Shown: positions 33,201 through 41,952, counted from the first letter of the stretch. The stretch: DNA of 64,000 nt from Desulfobacteraceae bacterium UBA2174 (GCA_002327445.1 DCWA01000030.1:62001-126000); one strand, 5' to 3'. The notes: generated from the letters alone by a model not told the origin. Made by a program: numbers and translations.

Positions 33201-33338
33201 ACCGGGCGGCCGTATTTGCTCCATGGACGGGTCGAGCGGGACTGGGAGGCGGCCACGTTGACGGTGGCGCGGATGGCACCGCTGCGGCGGCCGGCGGCGT
33301 CATCCGCGCCTCGATCGTCAAAAGATGGGGCGGATTGA
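30294..33338 (+). CDS. dnaE2: Error-prone DNA polymerase DnaE2
   Basis: The 1014-aa protein is a C-family polymerase. It starts with a PHP domain (RSHYSFGRGTASPAALC), has the catalytic motif PPDIDVDFAWDERD near residue 346 and the finger region, and ends with an OB-fold (GKVVRTRRGEPMEF near 925). A TGAGGA site precedes the ATG. Length fits DnaE2, which performs translesion synthesis with ImuB. Replicative DnaE would be longer and carry a clamp-binding tail. Confidence 0.92.
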   Translation: MIPLVVRSHYSFGRGTASPAALCRAARRMSYRRLALTDTDNLCGLWPFLSACEEEGLTPIVGAEVTQPDSAPQLRAVCLVQDAAGYANLCRLITRRHLDASFHLPTALAELGAGLTILSDDPALLVAVHEAGHTAAAMTRRPLPATQPLCRTARRLGLPMVAVPDSFLLTPRDRDLHRLLRAIDGGLAFGRVPNADMAPEDAFLAPSTEYRRRFAAMPRTLHATESLAEALPFTGPRFGIVLPPWHSPDGRPAAACLREAAYAGARRRYGDDLPETVVERLEHELAVIDRMGFPPYFLVVRDIVAASPRTCGRGSGAASLVAYCLSITNVCPIRYNLYFGRFLNPGRSDPPDIDVDFAWDERDRVIAGVLEQWGVHAAMVSSHIAFQPRMAARETARAFGLTEAEIGQVTRRLPWAFGAAELTEGGLADALGRRPESRHLDLPAPWPAVLDLARRLIGIPRHLSVHPGGMVITPAPIDRYAPVQRAPKGVPILQWEKDGVEAAGLVKIDLLGNRSLAVIRDAIAEVRAAGIAFDETHWVPEDDFDTREALAQGRTMGCFYIESPAMRLLQQKAAVGDFEHLVIHSSIIRPAANDCIQEYLKRLHGAPWQPIHPALAGVLEDTFGILVYQEDVSLAAMALAGFSDAEADRLRKVMSKKDRDHALADFRQRFAAGARARGVDEAVITAVWDQMMSFSGYSFCKPHSASYARVSFQAAYLKVHHPAAFMAAVIGNQGGFYTTFAYVSEARRLGLAIRPPDVNRSEVRWTGQGDELRVGLLSVGALDAETGERIISGRRKGPYRGLENFLDRVRPAADEARALIAAGALDTLAPGAGRAALSWGLSRWLRRQAQGPRPGRLFDDGGGEVLPVLPPDDPVDRLRQEFAVLGFLCDRHPMALFAPVLEGTQRVPAAELARHAGRSVCAAGWLITGKVVRTRRGEPMEFLTFEDETGTLEATFFPRVYDRFCHLLETGRPYLLHGRVERDWEAATLTVARMAPLRRPAASSAPRSSKDGAD

Positions 33339-33357
33339 TACGACAGGTTGAAATGGC

Positions 33358-33597
33358 TCAGGCATCCTCGGGTTCAGCCCATACGATCTCACTCCGGTTG
33401 ACGATGACCACCTTGCCGGAGATTCCCCGATGTTCGGCATCGGAAAGTACGAAGTATTGGTCCTGAGACTGCCTGAAAAAATCAGAAACCCTGGAATAAT
33501 CGCCGATGTTCAGTTTTCCGTTAATCGTCGTGCCATCCTTCATCTTGACGATTACCGGTCGAAAATTTTTCACCCACGTATTCGACATGTCCGCCAT
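33358..33597 (-). CDS. Small beta-rich protein of unknown function (79 aa)
   Basis: The ATG at 33597 has a GGAGG site. The protein (FRPVIVKMKDGTTINGKLNI, then QYFVLSDAEHRGISGKVVIV) alternates short strands like Sm-fold proteins. Homologues of this small DUF are known to me only as hypothetical; no function is claimed. It converges on dnaE2. Confidence 0.7.
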   Translation of the reverse strand: MADMSNTWVKNFRPVIVKMKDGTTINGKLNIGDYSRVSDFFRQSQDQYFVLSDAEHRGISGKVVIVNRSEIVWAEPEDA

Positions 33598-33762
33598 GAC
33601 CTGCCTCCAGCGTTTCGAATCGAGACGGCCCACCGGGGAGCGGCCGACGACGTCGCGCCGTCTTCCGGATCGGCGCCGGCCGGCTGCGCTGGGGAGCCTG
33701 TGGATGCGGTCGAAGCAGCGAGGGATGAAATCCCCGCCAGGCCGGCGCCTTCATTTTCGGAC

Positions 33763-34176
33763 CTACCGCTTGGAGTGAAGGGCCGCCATCCCCCCATCGA
33801 CCTTATAGCCCTTGGCTTCGATAATGCCCCAGGTGTAGTCCGCGTTTTCGTCTCCGGGGACGATATTGAATCCGAAGGGCACCTTCGCGAGGGGTGCGAT
33901 GTCGACTTTGCACAGGTAGATTCGCGGAAAGATTTCTCCGCTCTTTTGCGTTTTGACATAAACGGAAAGTTCGGTGATGAAAACGTCGCGGTTCCCGTTG
34001 TATAGATCCCCGCAGTAGTAGTTGCCGCCGCCCAAAGCGGCTTCTCCGGTGATCCGCATGATCTGGCCGCTCGTCAAGGTCTTGGTTTTTGAAACGGGCT
34101 TCTTCTCCGCCAAGGCCGGCGGCACCAGCAGTAGGCAGATCAACACCAGGATTGCCGAAAAATATCTGGTATGCAT
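33763..34176 (-). CDS. Secreted protein of unknown function (137 aa)
   Basis: A signal peptide (YFSAILVLICLLLVPPALAE) ends near residue 24 and the mature part is 110 aa. Two cysteines (YYCGDLYNG and YLCKVDI) could form a disulfide. The start at 34176 has a GGGAGAAG site. Periplasmic location is likely. I recognise no family. Confidence 0.7.
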   Translation of the reverse strand: MHTRYFSAILVLICLLLVPPALAEKKPVSKTKTLTSGQIMRITGEAALGGGNYYCGDLYNGNRDVFITELSVYVKTQKSGEIFPRIYLCKVDIAPLAKVPFGFNIVPGDENADYTWGIIEAKGYKVDGGMAALHSKR

Positions 34177-34503
34177 CTTCACTTCTCCCGATGAATGCGG
34201 GCTTTCAGCCTGACAGGCGGCCAAGGTGCGGCAATTCACGCGCAAGCGAATGGCTCCCGGCAGCCTGATTCTTTTTGGATCCACGAGCTGATACGTCTCC
34301 GCCCGGAAGCCGAGCGGAGACGGGAGCGGATAAAAATTCTTCGAGCCTCAAAATCGTTCTTCTGCTTTTACAATGGAGAGACCTCAAAGGACGCCTGCAA
34401 CCGATCCGAGGCGTTTGGACTTTGAGATGGCGAGAACCGGAAGAACAGGGCGGCCGGGGGGGCTGCCCTGTTCTCCCGTGGAGGGAATGGCGACCGATTC
34501 AGG
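34177..34503. other. Gap with two hairpins, no gene
   Basis: CGTCTCCGC...GCGGAGACG (34292-34321) and AGAACAGGGC...GCCCTGTTCT (34442-34475) are perfect inverted repeats without T-tracts. The second is directly upstream-facing to the OmpA gene end and may act as an mRNA-end stem for it. No coding frame is supported. Confidence 0.5.
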
Positions 34504-35403
34504 TTACTGCATCGGTTTGAGTTCCACGCGGCGGTTGTTCGCGCGGCCCTCTTTGGTCTTGTTGGTGTCGATGGGCTGGCTTTCGCCGAATCCCTTGGCC
34601 GTCATCCGCGACGCAGCGATGCCCTTGGCATTCAGGTACTTCATCACGGTGTTGGCACGACGCTGGGACAGACCCATGTTGTACGCGTCTGTGCCGATCC
34701 AGCAGGTATGACCCTGGATCTCGACCTTCAGCTCCGGATTGTCGCGCAGAGCTTCGTAGATCCCGTCGAGGATCGGTTTGGATTCGGGCCGCAGAGTCGC
34801 CTTATCGAAGTCAAACTTGATGTCCTTGAAGACCCAGGTGGGTTTCTTGGACGGGGCCTTGACAACAGGAGGCGGCGGGGGCGGGGGCGACGGGGCCGGC
34901 GCAGGCGCTGGTTTGACAACCGGCAGGCTGTAGGCCTCCATTATCCGGTCAAACGAATCAGGGCTGTAGGCAATCCCTGGTTTCCCGAAAACGATCTTGC
35001 CTTCCTTTACGGCTGCATAGCTGACCGGATCCACGATTTTGGCAATGGCCTGCGGAGTGGTGCTGAAACCGTAAGCAGTAATGATTTGGTGCAGGACATC
35101 CGGGCTGTAGGCGATGGGGTTTTTCCCGAAGACGGGAGCGCCATCCTTCACCGTTGCGTAGCTCGCCGGAACTTTGGCATCTTTTTGAAAAGTGCCGCCA
35201 TAGGCCTTCAATATGGCATCCGTCGCGTCCGGGCTGTAGGCGGTTGGGATTCCCCCGAAAACGACCTTGCCGTCCTTGACCGTTGCGTAGCTCGCCGGAA
35301 CTTTATTCGCCTTCACCGCTTCGACATTCAAGTCGGCCGCCAAGGCTGGAAAACTGGCCGCCAAAAATGCCAGGCAAAAAATCACACCAATGATCTTTTT
35401 CAT
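34504..35403 (-). CDS. OmpA-family outer-membrane/peptidoglycan-binding protein with three internal repeats
   Basis: The 299-aa protein has a signal peptide (cleavage after ALAA), three imperfect repeats of about 45 aa (ASYATVKDGKVVFGGIPTAY near residues 38, 81 and 126), a proline-rich linker (APAPSPPPPPPPVVK near 172) and an OmpA C-terminal domain (IKFDFDKATLRPES, IQGHTCWIGTDAYNMGLSQR, RRVELKPMQ). The OmpA domain binds peptidoglycan. The repeat domain, with motif AYSPD, is not one I recognise. The ATG at 35403 has an AAAGGAG site. Confidence 0.85.
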   Translation of the reverse strand: MKKIIGVIFCLAFLAASFPALAADLNVEAVKANKVPASYATVKDGKVVFGGIPTAYSPDATDAILKAYGGTFQKDAKVPASYATVKDGAPVFGKNPIAYSPDVLHQIITAYGFSTTPQAIAKIVDPVSYAAVKEGKIVFGKPGIAYSPDSFDRIMEAYSLPVVKPAPAPAPSPPPPPPPVVKAPSKKPTWVFKDIKFDFDKATLRPESKPILDGIYEALRDNPELKVEIQGHTCWIGTDAYNMGLSQRRANTVMKYLNAKGIAASRMTAKGFGESQPIDTNKTKEGRANNRRVELKPMQ

Positions 35404-36191
35404 CTTTTCTCGCTCCTTTCGCCTGTAAAATTTACCAACACGCCAACACCTCATCATCAACATCGCCGTTTTGTTCCCTTGAACAGCACCTCCCTTCTTC
35501 CATCTTTTTGATATGTCGGTTAAAAATCTGTTTTGTGGCGCACTTTTGAGAGCCGAACAGAATATTTCCAGCATCCACCGATCGACACGGAACAGTCAAC
35601 GTCAAAGTTCGCAATTCCGAACAACGCCCGACATGTCGTTGACCTCATTGGCCCGAACTTTGGCGTGGGTTGAACTTTGCTTAAACAAAATGACGGCTCC
35701 GATGGCGAACGACAAACACCAGTGCTCATCAAAAATGCGTTGGCCCTAGCACCAAAAGCCGCTTCCTCTTTTTGGCGATCGGGTGTGAGTCCTTCTCCAC
35801 CAACGCGTTTGTCATGCGCTTGGCGCACACCCCCACTATGGTCTAGTAAGCTTCCTTAATATAACGACGCAATTTGGTCAACTATTTCAAAGATATTCCA
35901 TCATCGGCAAAATTGAAATTTTATGGCGAAAAAATACAAGGTATTGTAATAATTGTAAAATTATACAAAAGGAAATACTTTTGATTTTTTTTACAACCGC
36001 ATTAAAGGGAACGCCTTCAGTAGCCTTGCATCAGCCTGATGGGCCGCGGTAAACCCACGCCCCGTCCAGATCCGGCTGTTTTTTCAAGCACAAACGTTTC
36101 CAGGCGTTCCATGAATTCGCGGCAATGCCTCTCTGGTTTCGATTTCCGGGACTTTCGTTGCTCGGGAAAACGTCGGCCCCGGCCATTGGAG
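35404..36191. other. 788-bp gap, lower GC, no confident gene
   Basis: Frames on both strands here lack ribosome sites and codon bias (for example minus 35520-35828 and plus 35677-35859). The part from 35850 to 36010 is very A/T-rich with repeated GTATTGTAATAATTGTAA. The stretch 36010-36190 could encode a short peptide after pyrG, but I cannot support one. It may hold an old mobile-element relic or a non-coding RNA. Confidence 0.5.
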
Positions 36192-37838
36192 TCAACCCTT
36201 TCGCCGCCGAAAAACGATGGCCGCCCCGATAAAGGAAGCAAACAGGGGATGCGGGGCCATGGGACGGGACTTGAACTCCGGGTGGAACTGGCACCCGAGA
36301 AACCAGGGGTGGTTTTCCAGCTCGACGATCTCCACCAGGCTGCCGTCGGGCGACGTTCCGCTGATGATCAATCCGTGCTGGCCGAGTCGATCGCGGTAGG
36401 CGTTGTTGAACTCGTAACGGTGCCGGTGACGTTCGCTGATGTCTTCGGTCTCATAAGCCTTGAACGCCAGGCTGCCGCCGGCCAGACGGCACGGGTAAGC
36501 CCCCAGGCGCATGGTCCCGCCCTTGTCCGAATCCACATCCCGGTGTTCGATTCTGCCGCTGCGCGCGTCGAACCACTCGCGCATGAGGTAGATCACCGGA
36601 TCGGGGCTTTCCGGATCGAATTCGCTGCTGTGGGCGGCGGGCAGCCCGGCGACGTTACGGGCGAATTCGATCACCGCAATCTGCATGCCCAGACAGATGC
36701 CGAAGTACGGCAGGGCGTTCTCCCGGGCGAAGCGGGCCGCCAGAATCTTGCCGGGGACGCCCCGGGCGCCGAACCCGCCGGGCACCAGGACCCCGTCGAC
36801 CGTGCCGAGCTTCTCGACCACGTTGGCCTCATCGATGGTCTCCGCGTCGATAAAGGTCAGACTGACCCGGCAATCGTTGGCAAATCCACCGTGGCGCAAG
36901 GCTTCGTTGAGGCTCTTGTAAGATTCGGTGAGGTCGACGTACTTGCCGACGATGGCAATGGTCACTTCGGCCTTGGGGGAATTGAACGCCTGGACGACCT
37001 TTTCCCACACCTCCAGCCGCGGGGCGCGGGTCCAGATGTGCAACAGTTCGACGATCTTGTCGTCCAGCCCCTCACGGTGAAAATTCAGGGGGACTTCGTA
37101 GATGCACGCCACATCCTTGGCGGTGATCACGGCATCGATGCTCACGTTGCAAAACAGCGCGATCTTCGCCTTGATGTCCTTGTCGAGGGTGCGGTGGGAC
37201 CGGCAGAGGAGAATGTCGGGCTGGATCCCGATGCCGCGCAGTTCCTTGACGCTGTGCTGGGTCGGCTTCGTCTTGACCTCGCCGGAGGTGCCGAGGTAGG
37301 GGACAAGGGTCAGGTGAACGTACAGCACGTTCTCCTTCCCCTCGTCGGCCCGGAACTGTCGGATGGCCTCGAGAAACGGCAGACTCTCGATGTCGCCCAC
37401 CGTCCCGCCGATCTCCACGATGACCACGTCCACGTCTTTGGATACCAGACGAATGCTGTTCTTGATCTCGTCGGTGATGTGGGGGATGACCTGGACCGTA
37501 CCGCCAAGGTAGTCCCCCCGCCGTTCCTTGGTAATTACTGAATAGTAAATCTTGCCGGTGGTGAAATTGTTGTTCTTGCCCAGCTTGGCCCGGGTGAAGC
37601 GCTCGTAGTGCCCCAGATCCAGATCGGTCTCGGCGCCGTCGTCGGTCACAAAGACCTCGCCGTGCTGGAACGGGTTCATGGTGCCGGGATCGACGTTGAT
37701 GTACGGGTCGAGTTTCTGAAGCGTCACGGTCAAGCCCCGACTTTCCAGCAGCGCCCCGATGGACGCCGACGCCAACCCCTTGCCCAGGGATGAAAGCACC
37801 CCTCCCGTCACAAAGATGTATTTCGCCCGGCTCGTCAT
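36192..37838 (-). CDS. pyrG: CTP synthase
   Basis: PyrG makes CTP from UTP with glutamine. The 548-aa protein starts with the amidoligase domain (VTGGVLSSLGKG near residue 8, DPYINVDPGTMNPF near 43) and ends with a class I glutaminase domain whose catalytic Cys is in FGICLGMQ near residue 383. The ATG at 37838 fits. It lies 61 bp downstream of eno and is likely co-transcribed. Confidence 0.97.
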   Translation of the reverse strand: MTSRAKYIFVTGGVLSSLGKGLASASIGALLESRGLTVTLQKLDPYINVDPGTMNPFQHGEVFVTDDGAETDLDLGHYERFTRAKLGKNNNFTTGKIYYSVITKERRGDYLGGTVQVIPHITDEIKNSIRLVSKDVDVVIVEIGGTVGDIESLPFLEAIRQFRADEGKENVLYVHLTLVPYLGTSGEVKTKPTQHSVKELRGIGIQPDILLCRSHRTLDKDIKAKIALFCNVSIDAVITAKDVACIYEVPLNFHREGLDDKIVELLHIWTRAPRLEVWEKVVQAFNSPKAEVTIAIVGKYVDLTESYKSLNEALRHGGFANDCRVSLTFIDAETIDEANVVEKLGTVDGVLVPGGFGARGVPGKILAARFARENALPYFGICLGMQIAVIEFARNVAGLPAAHSSEFDPESPDPVIYLMREWFDARSGRIEHRDVDSDKGGTMRLGAYPCRLAGGSLAFKAYETEDISERHRHRYEFNNAYRDRLGQHGLIISGTSPDGSLVEIVELENHPWFLGCQFHPEFKSRPMAPHPLFASFIGAAIVFRRRKG

Positions 37839-37899
37839 CCTGTCGTTCCCGTCGTGCGTGGTTGATTGGTTCGGTGAAAAGTCGACCGTCGGATAAAAA

Positions 37900-39168
37900 T
37901 CAGAGCAGGTCGTCGGCAAAACGGGCCGAGGCCCCCAGTGCCTCTTCGATGCGCATCAACTGATTGTACTTGGCGATGCGATCGCTGCGGGACATGCTGC
38001 CGGTCTTGATCTGGCCGGCGTTGAGCCCAACGGCCAAGTCGGCGATGAAAGTGTCCTCGGTTTCCCCGCTGCGGTGAGAAATCACCGTCGTGTAGCCGGC
38101 CTGCTTGGCCATTTCTACGGTTTCCAGGGTCTCCGTGAGAGTGCCGATCTGATTGAGCTTGACCAGTACCGAGTTGGCGATGCCATCCTCGATGCCCTTG
38201 GCCAGGATCTTGGGATTGGTGACGAAAACGTCGTCGCCGACGATCTGAATGGCGCCTTCGAGACGCTCGGTCATTTTGTGCCACCCCTTCCAGTCCTGCT
38301 CGGCCAGACCGTCCTCGATGGACACGATGGGATACTTTTCGATCAACTGCGCATAGTAGTCGATCATCTGGATGCTGGTCAGCGACTTGTTCTCCGATTT
38401 GAGCACATAGCGCCCCTTCTCGTAGAACTCGCTGGCCGCCGCGTCCAGCCCGATGGCGATCTCCTTTCCCGGAGTGTAGCCGGCCGCCTTGATGGCCTCG
38501 ATGATGTAGGCGATAGCCGCCTCGTTGGATTCGAGGTTGGGAGCGAAACCGCCTTCATCCCCCACGCCGGTGCTGTGGCCGGCATCCTTGAGCGTCTTTT
38601 TGAGGCTGTGGAAGGTTTCGGCCCCCATGCGCACCGCCTGGGCAAGGGATGTGGCGCCCACCGGAATGATCATGAACTCCTGGATGTCCAGGTTGTTGGC
38701 GGCATGGGCCCCGCCGTTGACGACGTTCATCATCGGCATGGGCAGGCAGCAGGCGTTGAGTCCGCCCAGATAGCGGTACAGGGGCAACCCCAGCGCATCG
38801 GCCGCGCTGCGCGCCACCGCCATGGAAACCCCCAGGATGGCATTGGCCCCCAGCTTGGATTTGTTCTCCGTGCCGTCAAGGTTGATCAGGTGGCGATCGA
38901 TGGCCGCCTGATCGATGGCGTCCATCCCCAGCACCGTCGGCGCGATCTCCTTGTTGACGTTGGCCACGGCCCGGGTGACCCCCTTGCCCCCGTAACGCTT
39001 GGCCCGGGTGTCGCGCAGTTCCAGGGCTTCGCGCTTGCCGGTGGAGGCCCCGGAGGGAACCGCCGCCCTGCCCACCGCCCCGCAGGCGAGCTTGACATCG
39101 ACTTCCACGGTAGGATTGCCGCGGGAATCAAGAATCTCTCTGGCATTGACTTCGATGATTTCGGTCAT
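37900..39168 (-). CDS. eno: Enolase
   Basis: Enolase (422 aa) converts 2-phosphoglycerate to phosphoenolpyruvate. The signatures DSRGNPTVEVDV near residue 14, SGASTGKREA near 40 and VLVKLNQIGTLTETL near 335 are present. It starts at the ATG at 39168 and is first in an eno-pyrG operon with a structured leader of about 160 nt. Confidence 0.97.
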   Translation of the reverse strand: MTEIIEVNAREILDSRGNPTVEVDVKLACGAVGRAAVPSGASTGKREALELRDTRAKRYGGKGVTRAVANVNKEIAPTVLGMDAIDQAAIDRHLINLDGTENKSKLGANAILGVSMAVARSAADALGLPLYRYLGGLNACCLPMPMMNVVNGGAHAANNLDIQEFMIIPVGATSLAQAVRMGAETFHSLKKTLKDAGHSTGVGDEGGFAPNLESNEAAIAYIIEAIKAAGYTPGKEIAIGLDAAASEFYEKGRYVLKSENKSLTSIQMIDYYAQLIEKYPIVSIEDGLAEQDWKGWHKMTERLEGAIQIVGDDVFVTNPKILAKGIEDGIANSVLVKLNQIGTLTETLETVEMAKQAGYTTVISHRSGETEDTFIADLAVGLNAGQIKTGSMSRSDRIAKYNQLMRIEEALGASARFADDLL

Positions 39169-39266
39169 GGCGTCTTCCCCCTCGATTGAAATCTGGTCAT
39201 TGGTTCGGCAAGCACCGATGCCGTCTTCGGAATCCGGGGCGGGCAGGGGACCTTGCCACTACACAG

Positions 39267-39290
39267 AAAAAACCACTTCCGGGGAAGTGG
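39267..39290 (-). terminator. Intrinsic terminator/attenuator in the eno leader
   Basis: CCACTTCC and GGAAGTGG (39273-39290) form a short, very stable stem, and the minus-strand RNA continues with six U residues. It lies between the eno promoter and the eno start, so a transcript would meet it first. Confidence 0.65.
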
Positions 39291-39336
39291 TGGCGACAGA
39301 GGAGCAATGGCGATCCGCTTGACAAATTGGAAAGGG

Positions 39337-39365
39337 ATGATACCCTCCTCGTCGATTGCTGTCAA
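39337..39365 (-). promoter_or_regulatory. Strong promoter for eno-pyrG
   Basis: On the minus strand TTGACA (39360-39365) and TATCAT (39337-39342) are 17 bp apart, close to the sigma-70 consensus. A plus-strand TTGACA at 39319-39324 overlaps this region and may serve the winged-helix gene at 39400, giving face-to-face promoters. Confidence 0.65.
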
Positions 39366-39399
39366 GGAATGCTCGCAACCCTTCAGGATGGATTGGCCC

Positions 39400-39810
39400 A
39401 TGGCAAGCCTGCATCAAAACGGGCACTTGGTCGTCGCCGCCATACGGGTTCTGACCCACCGCCGCAACGGTCCGCCCTCGGTTGAGGCCGTGACCGAAAT
39501 GCTGAATTTCTCCTCCGAACAGGCCAACCTGATCTGCGGCAAGCTTCATGAACTGGGAATCATCGAAGTGCTGGAGGGCGGGTTTGGCACCCGCCTTTTC
39601 GTGCGCGACTACGCCAAGCTGGAAGAAATTCCCGACGAGGCCCAGACGCCCGCCTTTGCCGATGCGATCAAGAAGTTCCAGGAAGAACGAATGTCCTTGA
39701 CACGCAAGGTGGACGCCATCAAAGCCGAGCAGGCGGAGAAGAAAAAGGCGTTGCACGCCGAAATCGAAAAGCAGTTGCGCCAGAAGCTGGTCCGAAAATC
39801 GTCCGACTGA
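39400..39810 (+). CDS. Winged-helix plus coiled-coil protein of unknown function (136 aa)
   Basis: Residues 5-65 resemble a winged helix (PPSVEAVTEMLNFSSEQANL, then CGKLHELGIIEVLEGGFG). Residues 90-136 are a charged coiled coil (KKFQEERMSLTRKVDAIKAE). The ATG at 39400 has a weak GGATGG site; an ATG at 39388 is possible. A regulatory role is plausible. Homologues occur next to eno in related bacteria only as hypothetical proteins, to my knowledge. Confidence 0.7.
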   Translation: MASLHQNGHLVVAAIRVLTHRRNGPPSVEAVTEMLNFSSEQANLICGKLHELGIIEVLEGGFGTRLFVRDYAKLEEIPDEAQTPAFADAIKKFQEERMSLTRKVDAIKAEQAEKKKALHAEIEKQLRQKLVRKSSD

Positions 39811-39850
39811 TCTCTCCCCCACCAGTGTCATCCGGCCTCCATCCTCCCCC

Positions 39851-41839
39851 TCAGCGCAACGTCAGATCCCAATTCCACAGCCCGGGACGGGACTTGAGGG
39901 ATATGCCCGCGGGTACCGTCTCCTCCAACTGGACCAGAACCCGATATCCCGACTTCACCAGGGCTTCCTCGTGCGCCTTCAAGTCCAGGGGCCAGTTGGG
40001 ATAAAGCCACAGGTTGGAATCCTGCATCACCGCCCAGGCCGTCTCGTCCTTGGGGCTCCGGAAGGTTTCGCCCAATTCGATGCCCGCGGGCGCGCTGCGC
40101 GCCACGCACAGGGGCCAGTGGCCGCCGAGGACGATCCCCAGAGGCAGGGGGCTGCCTGCCGGCAGCGCCAACAGCTCCGCCGCGCCGAGTTCGGGGCTGA
40201 CGATGACGCCGGCGAAACCCATCCGGGCGGCCGCCTGGAAAGCCAGTGGATTGGCGAGATTGCAAAAGGGACCCACCCAGAGGGGCGCTTGGAGGCGATC
40301 CGGGAAAAGCGCCCGCTGCCACGGCGCGTTGAGCACGAACCCGGCCGCGCCCCTCGCTGCGGCCGCCTGGATCCGTTCGGCCAGCCGGGACGTCTCGTCG
40401 GGCCACACGACCGGCGGCAGCCACCACCAGAGGCGCTGCCGGCTTCGTTCAGCGGCCTTCAGACAGGCGTCGTCGAGCCAGCATCCGTCGCCTCCGGCCT
40501 TCCATTGCCGGCCGATGCGCTGACGCACCAGCGGCATCCGGGAGCGCTGCGGTTTCGGCAGGCGGCTCCTGAAAGCCGCGCCGGCCGCGATGGAAACCGT
40601 CGGCAGCGCCTCCTTGAGCTCCTGGATCATTTCGGCCAGGGCCGGTTCGCGACGGTCGACGAGAAAAACCGGCGCGTCCTTGGGAGGCCATTTGCCGCGC
40701 ACCGGTTTCAGGTGAAAGCGGCCGCCCTTGGGTACCGCCTTGCCGATGCGCACCAACGCGTGCCAGGGGTCGTCCTCGTAACCGATGCGCACCATGTCGC
40801 CAGTGAGCAGCGGTTCGCGCGGCGACAGCCAAGCACCGCCGGCTCCGCCGCGCACCCGCCCCACCAACAGCCCCGATGCGCCGGCCTCTCCCTCGGCGAC
40901 GGGGTGCCGGGGCCGCTGGGGCAGAAAGCGATAGTGGGTGCCGGGCCTTCCCAGGGCGCGCTCCAGCAGGGAAAGGGCGTCTCGCTTGACCTGCGGGTCC
41001 TGCCCCTGGTCGCGCAGCATCCGGTAGGCGGTGGTGGCGTAGTAGACGTAGTGCGGCCCTTTTTTGCGCCCCTCGATCTTCCACGCCGCCACCTGGTCGA
41101 TGGTCTTGAGGGCCTTCGTCAGCACGTCGAGGCTCAGGTCCTGGCAGGAAAAAGAACGCATCCATCGGTCGTTCTGCTCATACCGCCGCCGACACGGTTG
41201 CACACAGCGCCCCCGCAGCCCACTACGCCCTCCGAGGTAGCTACTCCAGTAGCAGCGGCCGGAGACGGCATAGCACAGTGCGCCGTGGACGAAGGTTTCC
41301 AGGCGCAGTCCCTCCGGGCAAGCGGCCGCCATGGACCGGATCTCGTCGATGGACAGCTCCCGGGGGATCACCACCCGGTCCACCCCCAACTGTTTCCGCA
41401 CCAGTGCCAGGGCTTCGGGGAAACTCACGTTGGCCAGGGTCGACAGGTGCAGCTCGCCGCCGAAACCCGCCTGGCGGGCCAGTTCGACCACCGCTAAATC
41501 CTGGAAAATGATCCCATCCGGCGCCACCTCGCGGTCCAGCAGGGCGATGAGCCGGCCGGTGTCATCCAGCTCTCCGGGCTTGAGCATCACGTTGAGGGTA
41601 ACGTAGACGCGCACCCCGCGCGAATGGGCCAGAGCGGCGAGCCCGGCCAGATCTTCCAGGGTGAAGTTTTCGGCCGCCATGCGGGCCGAATACTGTTTCA
41701 GTCCGCAGTAGATCGCATCCGCGCCGGCGGCCAGGGCGGCCAAAAAACTGTCCCGCCCGCCGGCCGGCGCCAGAATTTCCGGTATCTGCGAGCCGCTGGG
41801 AGAGACCGCCGCCTCGATTGTTCGCGTCCTTGCTGTCAC
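39851..41839 (-). CDS. U32-family peptidase-like protein
   Basis: The 662-aa protein begins with the U32 signature EILAPAGGRDSFLAALAAGA and has ETFVHGALCYAVSGRCYWSS near residue 180, with further cysteines (GRCVQPCRRRYEQ) that may bind Fe-S. Related proteins hydroxylate tRNA or rRNA rather than acting as proteases. I chose GTG at 41839, which has a GAGG site; a TTG at 41857 is possible. Its C-terminal half (after about 340) includes a beta-barrel region and a second TIM-like domain typical of longer members. Confidence 0.82.
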   Translation of the reverse strand: MTARTRTIEAAVSPSGSQIPEILAPAGGRDSFLAALAAGADAIYCGLKQYSARMAAENFTLEDLAGLAALAHSRGVRVYVTLNVMLKPGELDDTGRLIALLDREVAPDGIIFQDLAVVELARQAGFGGELHLSTLANVSFPEALALVRKQLGVDRVVIPRELSIDEIRSMAAACPEGLRLETFVHGALCYAVSGRCYWSSYLGGRSGLRGRCVQPCRRRYEQNDRWMRSFSCQDLSLDVLTKALKTIDQVAAWKIEGRKKGPHYVYYATTAYRMLRDQGQDPQVKRDALSLLERALGRPGTHYRFLPQRPRHPVAEGEAGASGLLVGRVRGGAGGAWLSPREPLLTGDMVRIGYEDDPWHALVRIGKAVPKGGRFHLKPVRGKWPPKDAPVFLVDRREPALAEMIQELKEALPTVSIAAGAAFRSRLPKPQRSRMPLVRQRIGRQWKAGGDGCWLDDACLKAAERSRQRLWWWLPPVVWPDETSRLAERIQAAAARGAAGFVLNAPWQRALFPDRLQAPLWVGPFCNLANPLAFQAAARMGFAGVIVSPELGAAELLALPAGSPLPLGIVLGGHWPLCVARSAPAGIELGETFRSPKDETAWAVMQDSNLWLYPNWPLDLKAHEEALVKSGYRVLVQLEETVPAGISLKSRPGLWNWDLTLR

Positions 41840-41952
41840 GTCGATGCCTCGTCTCAAATTAGAATCTGGCGCTTTTTCTATCCTGGATCAAACACCCGGT
41901 CAACCGCCGGCAGGCACTGCCGGCCTTGCCGCCCGGCCGGGCTGTGTTATAG

